A stretch of DNA of 5,783 nucleotides from NCBI GenBank assembly GCA_012842105.1, contig DUTL01000346.1:1-5783 (forward strand), read 5' to 3'. This DNA is from Candidatus Fermentithermobacillaceae bacterium (GTDB taxonomy: Bacteria > Bacillota > Sulfobacillia > Fermentithermobacillales > Fermentithermobacillaceae). The notes under the pieces were generated by a model that saw nothing but the letters and a program-made list of their open reading frames with translations, was not told the origin of the DNA and made no database searches. Of the stretch, positions 1 through 5,762 are shown piece after piece. Each line of letters opens with the position of its first letter. The stretch's first letter is position 1. Both the position numbers and the translations under genes were made by a program.

Positions 1-1
1 A

Positions 2-79
2 GCCGAGGAATTGCTGGAAGAATACGGGCTTACTTCCCGGCATTTTTGCCATACTGCCAGGGAAATTGTGAGCAGATAA
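2..79 (+). CDS. C-terminal fragment, possibly transketolase (C-terminal subunit)
   Basis: This is the 3' end of a gene that begins before the window. The readable frame gives 25 residues starting AEELLEEYGLTSRH and ending in a TAA stop. The pattern (E)ELLEEYGLT followed by a short helix with a hydrophobic/alanine face resembles the last residues of bacterial transketolases and of the split clostridial transketolase C-terminal subunit, which often end in a P-x-ELLEKYGLT-type helix. That comparison is from memory of the family, and 25 residues cannot prove it. If correct, the protein would be a cytosolic thiamine-diphosphate enzyme of the pentose phosphate pathway with no functional link to the division genes downstream. 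The gene ends 139 bases before the ftsE start, so it is probably a separate transcription unit. Confidence 0.45.
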   Translation, partial: AEELLEEYGLTSRHFCHTAREIVSR

Positions 80-204
80 TGCTAAATTGCAGATCGAGCT
101 CGTTTTCCAATTTTTTCGGGAACAGGATTAGGTCAAACTGTGTCGAATAATATGAGAGTGTAGCGGGTTTTCGCTTTTGATAGGCTATGGTTACATAGTT
201 CGGC

Positions 205-210
205 AGGTGA
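205..210 (+). promoter_or_regulatory. Ribosome binding site deciding the ftsE start
   Basis: AGGTGA lies 8 bases before the TTG at 219. The farther upstream in-frame TTG at 177 has no comparable purine-rich site. Starting at 219 also gives the MINLRNVSKVF N-terminus expected for FtsE, so this site favours 219 over 177. Confidence 0.65.
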
Positions 211-218
211 CATCTTCA

Positions 219-899
219 TTGATCAATCTCAGAAATGTTTCAAAAGTCTTTAACAGCAAAGTAAAGGCTCTTGATGCAGTATCTTTGAAAATAGATAAAG
301 GCGATTTTGTATTTATTGTTGGCGCAAGCGGCGCGGGCAAGTCGACCCTGATAAAATTGATGTATAAGGACGAGACGCCTTCAAATGGCCAGGTAATGGT
401 TTTAGGCAAGGACCTCTCAAAGCTGCGCCGGCGTGAAATCCCATACCTGAGGCGTAGAATCGGTGTGGTTTTTCAGGATTTCAAGCTCTTGGAGGATAAG
501 AACGCCTGGGAAAACGTATCTTTTGCCCTTGAAGTCACAGGGACCCCCAGACGCGAAATGCAGAGAAGGGTTAATCAGGGATTGGCCTTAGTTGGGCTAC
601 AGGATAGAAAAGAGGCGTTTCCCGGTGAACTTTCAGGCGGAGAGCAACAGAGGGTTGCCATCGCCCGGGCGCTTGTAAGGAATCCTGATATCCTTCTTGC
701 GGACGAGCCTTCAGGAAACCTTGATCCCAAAACATCCCTGGAGATTTTCAGTTTGCTAGAGCGCGCCAACATGTTCGGAACAACGGTGGTTGTGGCCACC
801 CATGCTCAGGATGCGGTGAACCTTTTGAGAAAGAGGGTTGTTGAACTCAAGGACGGGACTATTGTCCGGGATGAGAGAAGAGGGGCGTATAATTATTGA
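219..899 (+). CDS. ftsE: Cell division ATP-binding protein FtsE
   Basis: FtsE is the cytoplasmic ATPase of the FtsEX complex, an ABC-type machine that transmits ATP hydrolysis across the membrane to switch on peptidoglycan hydrolases rather than transporting a substrate. Read from TTG 219 it is 226 residues, the usual FtsE length. All ABC nucleotide-binding motifs are intact: Walker A GASGAGKST at 35-43, Q-loop glutamine 86 in the VVFQDF stretch, signature LSGGEQQR at 138-145, Walker B ILLADEP at 158-164 with catalytic Glu163, D-loop SGNLD at 165-169 and H-switch His195. The N-terminal INLRNVSKVF and the FKLLEDKNAWENV segment at 88-100 are characteristic of FtsE rather than of other ABC ATPases. 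The longer reading from TTG 177 adds 14 residues atypical of the family, without a ribosome binding site. The stop overlaps the ftsX start by 4 bases, indicating translational coupling. Confidence 0.96.
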   Translation: MINLRNVSKVFNSKVKALDAVSLKIDKGDFVFIVGASGAGKSTLIKLMYKDETPSNGQVMVLGKDLSKLRRREIPYLRRRIGVVFQDFKLLEDKNAWENVSFALEVTGTPRREMQRRVNQGLALVGLQDRKEAFPGELSGGEQQRVAIARALVRNPDILLADEPSGNLDPKTSLEIFSLLERANMFGTTVVVATHAQDAVNLLRKRVVELKDGTIVRDERRGAYNY

Positions 900-1780
900 G
901 ACTCGCAGCGTACATGTTTTCTCAAGCATTCCGCAGCCTGTGGCGGAATAAACTGTCGTCATTTCTTTCATCGGTTACAACGGGTTTTGCCCTTTTTCTG
1001 CTTGGAATCAGCTTTTTGATTAGCATTAACCTGGGTTACATGTATCGAATGGCCGAAACCCAAATGGAGATTCAAGCTTACATAGACAAGGATGCAACAT
1101 ATGCACAAGTGGCAGCCGTTGTGAGCGAGATCCGGGAGGTAGCGGGTGTCAGTGAAGTAAGATACGTCAGCAAGCAGGATGCCTTGGAAGAACTCAAAGA
1201 GATGTTTCAAGACAAGGCGTCTGTGCTCGACTCACTGGAAGAAGAGAACCCTCTTCCTGCGAGTGTCAGGATAAAGACTACACATGCTGAAGATATACCC
1301 GGTGTTGTAGAAACTCTTAAGAACCTGGCGATTGTAGACGATGTAATTTATCAGGAAGAAGTCTCAAGGCGGCTCGTATCAATAGGCAGAGCCGTGCAGT
1401 ACCTGTCTCTGGGCGGCATGTTGGTTGTAGGGGTTGTATCTGTAATGGTAATAGCTAACTCAATAAGGCTTGCAATTGACGCACGGAGGCAGGAAATAGG
1501 AATAATGAAACTTGTGGGGGCCACTGACGGATTTGTTTTGACGCCCTTCCTTCTTGAAGGAATTTTCCTGGGGTTTCTGGGCAGCGTCATAGGCACCGGG
1601 TTTGCGGTGGGGGTTTACAACTGGGTATTCGGGAAAATTGCAGAGTTCATCCCTTTCATGCCCATATTCGATCTTGATTTGACGTCGGCTATGGACATGT
1701 TTGGAATAATGGCTTTGACAGGCATCATGGTGGGTATCGCAGGCTCGGCTTTTTCTGTAAGGCGTCATCTTAAAGTTTGA
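896..1780 (+). CDS. ftsX: Cell division protein FtsX
   Basis: FtsX is the integral membrane partner of FtsE; its extracellular loop binds and activates murein hydrolases or their coiled-coil activators. The 294-residue protein has the family layout: a cytoplasmic N-terminus with the FxxAFRSLWRNK-type motif at about 8-19, TM1 at about 28-48, a large extracellular domain at about 50-166, TM2 at about 167-190, the cytoplasmic RRQEIGIMKLVGAT signature at 197-210, TM3 at about 217-241 and TM4 at about 264-286, ending in a short basic tail. The loop includes EEENPLPAS at 115-123, the conserved NPLP stretch of FtsX. The start is TTG at 896, overlapping the ftsE TGA as TTGA, with GAGGGG at 880-885 upstream. 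An ATG at 914 (residue 7) is a possible but less typical alternative. The downstream M23 protein is the probable extracellular partner. Confidence 0.96.
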   Translation: MRLAAYMFSQAFRSLWRNKLSSFLSSVTTGFALFLLGISFLISINLGYMYRMAETQMEIQAYIDKDATYAQVAAVVSEIREVAGVSEVRYVSKQDALEELKEMFQDKASVLDSLEEENPLPASVRIKTTHAEDIPGVVETLKNLAIVDDVIYQEEVSRRLVSIGRAVQYLSLGGMLVVGVVSVMVIANSIRLAIDARRQEIGIMKLVGATDGFVLTPFLLEGIFLGFLGSVIGTGFAVGVYNWVFGKIAEFIPFMPIFDLDLTSAMDMFGIMALTGIMVGIAGSAFSVRRHLKV

Positions 1781-1788
1781 TGTTTTTC

Positions 1789-1794
1789 GGAGGT
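1789..1794 (+). promoter_or_regulatory. Strong ribosome binding site for the M23 hydrolase gene
   Basis: GGAGGT sits 9 bases before the ATG at 1804 and is the strongest Shine-Dalgarno match in the window. It lies in the 23-base gap after ftsX, so the third gene can be initiated independently at a high rate while being co-transcribed. Confidence 0.8.
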
Positions 1795-1803
1795 ACATAA
1801 ACA

Positions 1804-2967
1804 ATGAGGAGAGGAAGAACCGCTTATTTCTGCTTGTTTGCCTTGGTTCTGGCATTGGCATGGCACACGGCATTTGGTTCAGGGTTTTCCGTTGCCCGGG
1901 CCGGTATCCTGGATGAGAAGTTTTCCGAACTTGAGCAAATGCAGAAGGAAATTGATGAATTTAGAAAGCAAATCGACTTAAAACGGCGTTCAGAGAGTTC
2001 TGTATCAAAAGAGCTTGAAAGGCTCGAATTGGAACTGGACCTGTCCCAGAAAGAACTCGACTATCTGATGGCCAGAATTCAGTATCTTAGCGACAGAATA
2101 GCAGAAACTCAAAAGGAAATAGCTGAAGTAGAAAAGAAGACAGAAGATAAAAAGCAGCTTTTCAGCGATAGGCTGGTTTGCATGTACAAAGCCGGGACAA
2201 CCTCTTACCTTGAAATTCTTCTGAATTCAGACAGCGTTTCCGAGTTTATGGCCCGGCTCTATTACCTTCGTGAGATTGCCCAGGATGATGCACGCCTTAT
2301 TGAAGAGTACAAAGTCTTGAGGCAGGAACTTGCTGAGAAAAAAGAGCTCCTTGAGAAGGATGTAAACGATCTTACATGGGCCAGGGCTCAGCAAGAGCAA
2401 AAGAGAGCCACGGTTGCTTCCCGCAGCGAGGACAGAGAACGGTATTTGGCCGAGTTGCAGCAGGATCGCAAGAAACTTGAAGAGGCCCTTGACCAAATAG
2501 AGCGGGAATCCAAGGCTTTGGAACAAGTAATCAGAGATCTGCAGGCCCAGGGCCACCAGCGTGAGAAAAAAGAAGGGCTCTCAATGATACGCCCTGCAGA
2601 CGGTGGATGGGTCAGTTCTGAATACGGGAACAGGTGGCACCCACTACTAGGCCGTTACAAATGGCACGGTGGCATTGATCTAGCAGTTAACAGCGGCAAC
2701 CCGATTAAGGCGGCAGAGGATGGGACTGTTATTTTGGCGGCCAGAGATGCAGGCTACGGGCTGTACGTTATTTTGGACCACGGAGGCGGTATCTCCACCC
2801 TCTACGCTCATGCTTCAAAGCTTCTTGTGAGCAAGGGCGATGTGGTAACCAGGGGGCAGACTATTGCGCTTGTTGGGAGTACAGGAGTGTCTACAGGCCC
2901 GCACCTTCACTTTGAAGTACGCGTTAACGGGGCTACCGATGATCCCAGGAAATGGGTCAGTTTCTGA
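1804..2967 (+). CDS. Secreted coiled-coil LytM/M23 peptidoglycan hydrolase (EnvC-family)
   Basis: This is a predicted exported murein endopeptidase, or hydrolase activator, and the likely effector of FtsEX. Of 387 residues, 1-33 form a signal peptide (basic start, hydrophobic 8-22, possible cleavage after ARA at 31-33). Residues about 36-258 are heptad-rich, charged coiled coil, broken near 118-155 by the FSDRLVCMYKAG...YLEILLNSDSVSEF segment seen in PcsB/CwlO/EnvC-type coils. Residues about 263-385 form the LytM (peptidase M23) domain. Its metal and catalytic residues are all visible: HxxxD (His288, Asp292), YAH (His336) and GPHLHFE (His367, His369). By LytM analogy His288, Asp292 and His369 bind zinc, and His336 and His367 are catalytic. 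E. coli EnvC has lost these residues and only activates amidases, so this protein is more likely to cut cross-bridges itself. It follows ftsX by 23 bases and is followed by a terminator, making it the last gene of the ftsEX operon. Confidence 0.93.
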   Translation: MRRGRTAYFCLFALVLALAWHTAFGSGFSVARAGILDEKFSELEQMQKEIDEFRKQIDLKRRSESSVSKELERLELELDLSQKELDYLMARIQYLSDRIAETQKEIAEVEKKTEDKKQLFSDRLVCMYKAGTTSYLEILLNSDSVSEFMARLYYLREIAQDDARLIEEYKVLRQELAEKKELLEKDVNDLTWARAQQEQKRATVASRSEDRERYLAELQQDRKKLEEALDQIERESKALEQVIRDLQAQGHQREKKEGLSMIRPADGGWVSSEYGNRWHPLLGRYKWHGGIDLAVNSGNPIKAAEDGTVILAARDAGYGLYVILDHGGGISTLYAHASKLLVSKGDVVTRGQTIALVGSTGVSTGPHLHFEVRVNGATDDPRKWVSF

Positions 2968-2988
2968 GATATAGCCACGTATCTGTTT

Positions 2989-3041
2989 CCAGGCTGCTTG
3001 CTGGCAGAAATTGCCACGCTGAGCAGCCTGGCTTGCTTTTT
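2989..3041 (+). terminator. Rho-independent terminator after the ftsEX-hydrolase operon
   Basis: A perfect 10-base inverted repeat, CCAGGCTGCT (2989-2998) and AGCAGCCTGG (3022-3031), encloses a second inner stem TGGCA/TGCCA (3002-3006 and 3012-3016) with a 5-base loop. CTTGC and TTTTT (3037-3041) follow. The T-run begins a few bases after the stem, so it is not the tightest arrangement, but stem strength and position 22 bases after the stop make it convincing. Confidence 0.75.
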
Positions 3042-3057
3042 GGAGCACCATGGCCAA

Positions 3058-3108
3058 GGCGCGCGCCACCCCCTGGCAAACCCAGGGGGAGTTTCTCGGC
3101 CCGGCCGG
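3058..3108. repeat. GC-rich palindrome cluster in the spacer
   Basis: Three symmetric elements lie in about 50 bases. The first is the 10-base palindrome GGCGCGCGCC (3058-3067). The second is a perfect 8-bp hairpin, CCCCCTGG (3069-3076) and CCAGGGGG (3082-3089), with the 5-base loop CAAAC. The third is the palindrome CCGGCCGG (3101-3108). The stretch is much richer in GC than the flanking spacer. The hairpin is not followed by a good T-run, so it is a poor intrinsic terminator by itself. It could be a back-up terminator, an mRNA-stabilising stem or a copy of a dispersed palindromic repeat; the window contains no second copy to decide. Confidence 0.5.
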
Positions 3109-3111
3109 ATG

Positions 3112-3140
3112 TAGAGTGAATCATCCAGTTGTGCTAGACT
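3112..3140 (+). promoter_or_regulatory. Possible weak promoter for the S41 protease gene
   Basis: After the terminator the downstream genes need their own promoter. The best candidate I see is an extended -10, TG-C-TAGACT (hexamer 3135-3140), with a poor -35 TAGAGT (3112-3117) 17 bases upstream. TATAAC at 3144-3149 is an alternative -10 without a recognisable -35. Neither is a good sigma-A match, so an alternative sigma factor or an activator is possible. Confidence 0.25.
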
Positions 3141-3223
3141 GAATATAACTTAGGCAGATCCGGCAGTTTCAGAGCAGTCTGTTATTTTTCTTCTACATCA
3201 TTTATTGTGGAAGCAAGAAAGAC

Positions 3224-3228
3224 GGTGA
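3224..3228 (+). promoter_or_regulatory. Ribosome binding site favouring the ATG at 3234
   Basis: GGTGA ends 5 bases before ATG 3234. The upstream in-frame GTG at 3207 is preceded by a pyrimidine- and AT-rich stretch with no Shine-Dalgarno match. The site therefore favours 3234, although a GTG at 3225 or the ATG at 3240 cannot be excluded. Confidence 0.5.
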
Positions 3229-3233
3229 CTTCA

Positions 3234-4358
3234 ATGGACATGATACCTAGATCCAAGGCAATAAGATCATGCATCATTACTGCCCTTGTTGCGGTTTTGG
3301 TGACCGCCGGCTTAGGTGCTTACGCTACTGCGAAGTTCACTCCTGTTGGCAAGGTCTTTGGTATAATCAACCTGTTGGAAAGAACTTACTACCAAGATTT
3401 CGACCAGGCAGAGGTTTTGGAAGGCGCCGCACGGGGTGTTGTGGCGGCCCTAGGCGATCCATACTCTGTATACATGACCCAAAAGGAATGGAATGAGTTC
3501 TACATCCGCACAAGCGGCGAATATTCAGGTATCGGAGTAACCATAGACGCGAGGGACGGCAGGGTGTGTGTTGTATCTCCTATGAAAGGCACGCCTGCGG
3601 AAAAGGCCGGCCTCAGGGCTAATGACTTCATAATAAAGGTTGATGGCAAGCCTGTGACCAGCAGTGACGAAGCAGCCTCCCTGATTAGAGGCCCGGCCGG
3701 AACTGAAGTGGTACTCACCATATACCGGGATGGAGACGCATTTGATGTGGCTGTTGTGAGGCAAGACATAACCATACCGGCAGTGGACTACTCAATGAAA
3801 GAAGACGGAATAGGTTACATCGAGTTAATAACTTTTAACGAACATTCCGGCGCTGACATGGCAAAAGCAGTGCAGGATCTGGAACTTCAAGGCGCAAAGG
3901 CAATTATCCTGGATTTGCGTTATAACGGCGGGGGATTGCTTGATAAGTGCATTGATATCGCCGGCTTGTTCCTTCCAGAGGGCAAAGTGGTCACTGTGAA
4001 AGGGAGATCGTTTGAAGAAAGAAGTTACGGTTCTCAGGGAAAAGGGTTGGACGAACCCCTATTTGTTCTGGTCAACCAGGGAACGGCAAGCGCTTCTGAA
4101 ATCCTGGCAGGAGCCATACAGGACTACGGAGCGGGAACGTTAATAGGCACTACCACTTTTGGTAAAGGCCTGGTGCAAAATTCTTTCAAGCTTAAAGACG
4201 GTTCTGTTGTAAAAGTGACCATAGCCGAGTATTTTACCCCTAATGGCCGCTCAATTGATGGCAAGGGGCTTGAGCCGGACATAATTATAGAAGGTGATAA
4301 TGAGCAACTTGCAAAAGCACTTGAACTGGCCCGGGCTGAAATACAAGACACGATGTAG
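3234..4358 (+). CDS. ctpB: S41-family carboxy-terminal processing protease (CtpB-like)
   Basis: This is a serine/lysine-dyad protease that trims or degrades envelope proteins from their C-termini on the outer face of the membrane. From ATG 3234 it has 374 residues. Residues 12-33 are a hydrophobic signal anchor. A helical region with LGDPYSVYM (73-81) follows, then a PDZ domain at about 92-177 containing SGIGV (98-102) and the peptidase core. LDLRYNGGG (226-234), GTASASEI (283-290) and FGKGLVQ (309-315) are conserved S41 motifs. By spacing against Bacillus CtpB (Ser, Lys +25, Gln +4) the catalytic residues are Ser286, Lys311 and Gln315, all present. I see no C-terminal peptidoglycan-binding segment like that of Bacillus relatives. 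The symbol rests on synteny, since ctpB lies beside ftsEX in B. subtilis, where it acts in sporulation signalling; sequence alone cannot separate CtpA from CtpB. The start is uncertain (GTG 3207 would give 383 residues). The next gene begins 32 bases downstream, so the two are probably co-transcribed. Confidence 0.93.
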   Translation: MDMIPRSKAIRSCIITALVAVLVTAGLGAYATAKFTPVGKVFGIINLLERTYYQDFDQAEVLEGAARGVVAALGDPYSVYMTQKEWNEFYIRTSGEYSGIGVTIDARDGRVCVVSPMKGTPAEKAGLRANDFIIKVDGKPVTSSDEAASLIRGPAGTEVVLTIYRDGDAFDVAVVRQDITIPAVDYSMKEDGIGYIELITFNEHSGADMAKAVQDLELQGAKAIILDLRYNGGGLLDKCIDIAGLFLPEGKVVTVKGRSFEERSYGSQGKGLDEPLFVLVNQGTASASEILAGAIQDYGAGTLIGTTTFGKGLVQNSFKLKDGSVVKVTIAEYFTPNGRSIDGKGLEPDIIIEGDNEQLAKALELARAEIQDTM

Positions 4359-4381
4359 CTCTGGCATCTATCAGTCATACG

Positions 4382-4388
4382 AAAGGGG
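4382..4388 (+). promoter_or_regulatory. Ribosome binding site with ambiguous start choice
   Basis: AAAGGGG ends only 2 bases before ATG 4391, or 4 if AAGG is taken as the core. The in-frame GTG at 4397 lies 8 bases from the end of the site, a more usual spacing. The choice changes the protein by two residues only. Confidence 0.5.
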
Positions 4389-4390
4389 CA

Positions 4391-5665
4391 ATGAGGGTGG
4401 GCCCTTTATTGGAACTTGTGAAGTCGATCTTGCGTTCATATCCGGGGATATTCTCTAATACGGCCGTAGACGCACTCTATCTGGTGGTCCTGGGTTTGGT
4501 CGCGAGCCAATATGCAAGGATCCAGCGCACTGAGGAAAAGCTTTACGGAACGGCGGCCAACAAAGCATTGTACCAGACACTGGCCGCAGTAGGCTTAGGG
4601 TTGCTCGGAGGGCTGCTTGCCAGTTTGCTGTTGGTGCTAATCGGGGTATCGGTAACTGACAGCGGCATTGCCTATTTGATGCCTCTGGCGGTACTGCTGT
4701 ACCTGTTCAGCCCGAGGCTTCTTTGCTATTCTTATGCAGGCGGGTTGGCCGGCCTAAGCTACTTGCTGTTTGGGTGGCCAAAGGTGAATGTTCCTGCCCT
4801 CATGGCGCTTGTAGCTTGCCTCCATGCTGCAGAAGCTTTTCTAATAAGGCTCTCAGGGCATACATGTTCCACCCCTGTATATGTTTCCCATGAGAACGGA
4901 GATGTAGTTGGCGGTTTTGCCTTGCAGCGGTTTTGGCCTATCCCCATAATCGTACTCTTCCTCATAAAACTGCCTGACCTGTCACACATAGCGGATTTGA
5001 TCCATCTTCCTGATTGGTGGCCTCTAATCAGGGCGCCTGAAATTGCGGGCCCAGGCAAACCTGTGTTTGCCATGATGCCTGTAATTGCCGCACTCGGTTA
5101 CGGAGATATTGCCATAGCCAGGAATCCCAGAGACAAGGCGAAGAGCACCTCAAATAATCTAATGTTGTTCAGCGTTTTGCTTCTCATGCTTTCCATTGCT
5201 GCTTCAAGATGGCACCTGTTCGCATGGGTGGCGACGCTGTTTTCTCCCATTGGCCACGAAATCGTCATCAGAGCCGGGCTTCATGAGGAATTTGGGAAGG
5301 AACCTATGTACACACCTGCTGAAAAAGGAGTCTTGCTGCTTGACGTAGTGGCGGGCAGCCCTGCCAAAAACGCCGGGCTTAAGAGTGGCAATGTAATCTG
5401 CCTGGTCAATGACGTTGAAGTTGGCAATAGGGACTGCCTCGAATCTACCATCGCCAATGCACCCGGGCCTTTGACCTTGTGGGTCCTGGAGTCCGTTGAA
5501 AGCAGCCGGCTGCACAGAGTCGAAGTCGAAAGGCAATCCAATGAGGGCATGGGCCTTATCCCAGTGCCTCAACCAGGCGACCAACCTATGGCAAGTTCTT
5601 ACACAGAAGGTATTTTGCTCAGATTCTTAAGGAACGTGGCCAAGGGCAAGAAATCTGACAAGTAG
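4391..5665 (+). CDS. Polytopic membrane protein with C-terminal PDZ domain, MinJ-like by position and layout
   Basis: The protein has 424 residues and no enzyme motif that I recognise. Hydrophobic stretches at about 26-40, 64-87, 92-108, 110-127, 135-155, 181-196, 226-240, 255-271 and 273-287 suggest seven to nine membrane spans. A linker at 285-310 contains SPIGHEIVIR. A PDZ domain at about 311-385 follows, with the GVLLLDVVAGSPAKNAGLKSGNVI stretch typical of PDZ ligand-groove and turn elements, and the tail is basic (RFLRNVAKGKKSDK). Multiple N-terminal spans plus one C-terminal PDZ domain, between ctpB and uvrB, match B. subtilis MinJ, which links DivIVA to MinCD at division sites; function here is inferred only. 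The His-Glu pair at 289-290 lacks the second histidine of HExxH, and no site-2-protease NxxPxPxLDG motif is seen, so it is not an obvious M50 protease despite the membrane-PDZ design. It starts 32 bases after the protease gene and is probably co-transcribed with it. Confidence 0.85.
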   Translation: MRVGPLLELVKSILRSYPGIFSNTAVDALYLVVLGLVASQYARIQRTEEKLYGTAANKALYQTLAAVGLGLLGGLLASLLLVLIGVSVTDSGIAYLMPLAVLLYLFSPRLLCYSYAGGLAGLSYLLFGWPKVNVPALMALVACLHAAEAFLIRLSGHTCSTPVYVSHENGDVVGGFALQRFWPIPIIVLFLIKLPDLSHIADLIHLPDWWPLIRAPEIAGPGKPVFAMMPVIAALGYGDIAIARNPRDKAKSTSNNLMLFSVLLLMLSIAASRWHLFAWVATLFSPIGHEIVIRAGLHEEFGKEPMYTPAEKGVLLLDVVAGSPAKNAGLKSGNVICLVNDVEVGNRDCLESTIANAPGPLTLWVLESVESSRLHRVEVERQSNEGMGLIPVPQPGDQPMASSYTEGILLRFLRNVAKGKKSDK

Positions 5666-5666
5666 C

Positions 5667-5686
5667 AGGCCACCCCGGCTTTTTAT
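5667..5686 (+). terminator. Weak intrinsic terminator candidate after the PDZ protein gene
   Basis: AGGCC (5667-5671) can pair with GGCTT (5677-5681), including one G-U pair, across the 5-base loop ACCCC. The T-run 5680-5684 begins inside the stem and continues to TTTATT. It lies directly after the stop at 5665. The stem is short, so read-through into the next gene is likely. Confidence 0.35.
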
Positions 5687-5707
5687 TCCATGGCTAAATC
5701 ATATATA

Positions 5708-5719
5708 GAACATTTGATT
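5708..5719. promoter_or_regulatory. Degenerate SOS (LexA/DinR) box-like sequence
   Basis: GAACATTTGATT has one perfect half-site (GAAC) and a degraded second half (GATT instead of GTTC) relative to the Gram-positive LexA box GAAC-N4-GTTC. It overlaps the -35 of the promoter that would drive uvrB, a known LexA target in Bacillus. Two core mismatches make the call tentative. Confidence 0.25.
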
Positions 5720-5742
5720 GCATTGGCTCGTGAAGTTATAAT
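5714..5742 (+). promoter_or_regulatory. Sigma-A-type promoter upstream of uvrB
   Basis: TTGATT (5714-5719) and a perfect TATAAT (5737-5742) are separated by exactly 17 bases. It is the best vegetative promoter match in the window. It would place the transcript start at about 5748-5750, only about 13-15 bases before the chosen start codon at 5763. Confidence 0.65.
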
Positions 5743-5762
5743 GATTTGGCGGGGGAATGGAA

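Noticed and set aside
125..153. Promoter upstream of ftsE with -10 TAATAT (148-153)
   Set aside because: The -10 is acceptable, but no recognisable -35 lies at 16-18 bases upstream (GGATTA at 125-130 is poor), so I cannot support a promoter call.
162..178. Small hairpin AGCG/CGCT followed by TTTT, as a terminator upstream of ftsE
   Set aside because: The stem is only 4 bp with a 6-base loop; too weak to call, and it lies about 80 bases after the upstream gene's stop.
177..218. Upstream extension of ftsE to TTG 177
   Set aside because: It adds 14 residues not typical of FtsE and has no ribosome binding site, whereas TTG 219 has AGGTGA at 8-base spacing and the family N-terminus.
1460..1873. 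Minus-strand ORF of 137 codons and other antisense frames across the window
   Set aside because: They lie opposite well-identified genes, have no family resemblance or consistent ribosome sites, and are explained as shadows of the coding strand.
3140..3167. Sigma-G promoter for the protease gene (TGAATA at 3140-3145)
   Set aside because: The -35-like hexamer fits, but no CATACTA-like -10 occurs 17-18 bases downstream.
5264..5283. Metalloprotease (S2P/M50) active site in the PDZ membrane protein
   Set aside because: His289-Glu290 are present, but the second histidine of HExxH is isoleucine or valine, and no second S2P motif is seen.
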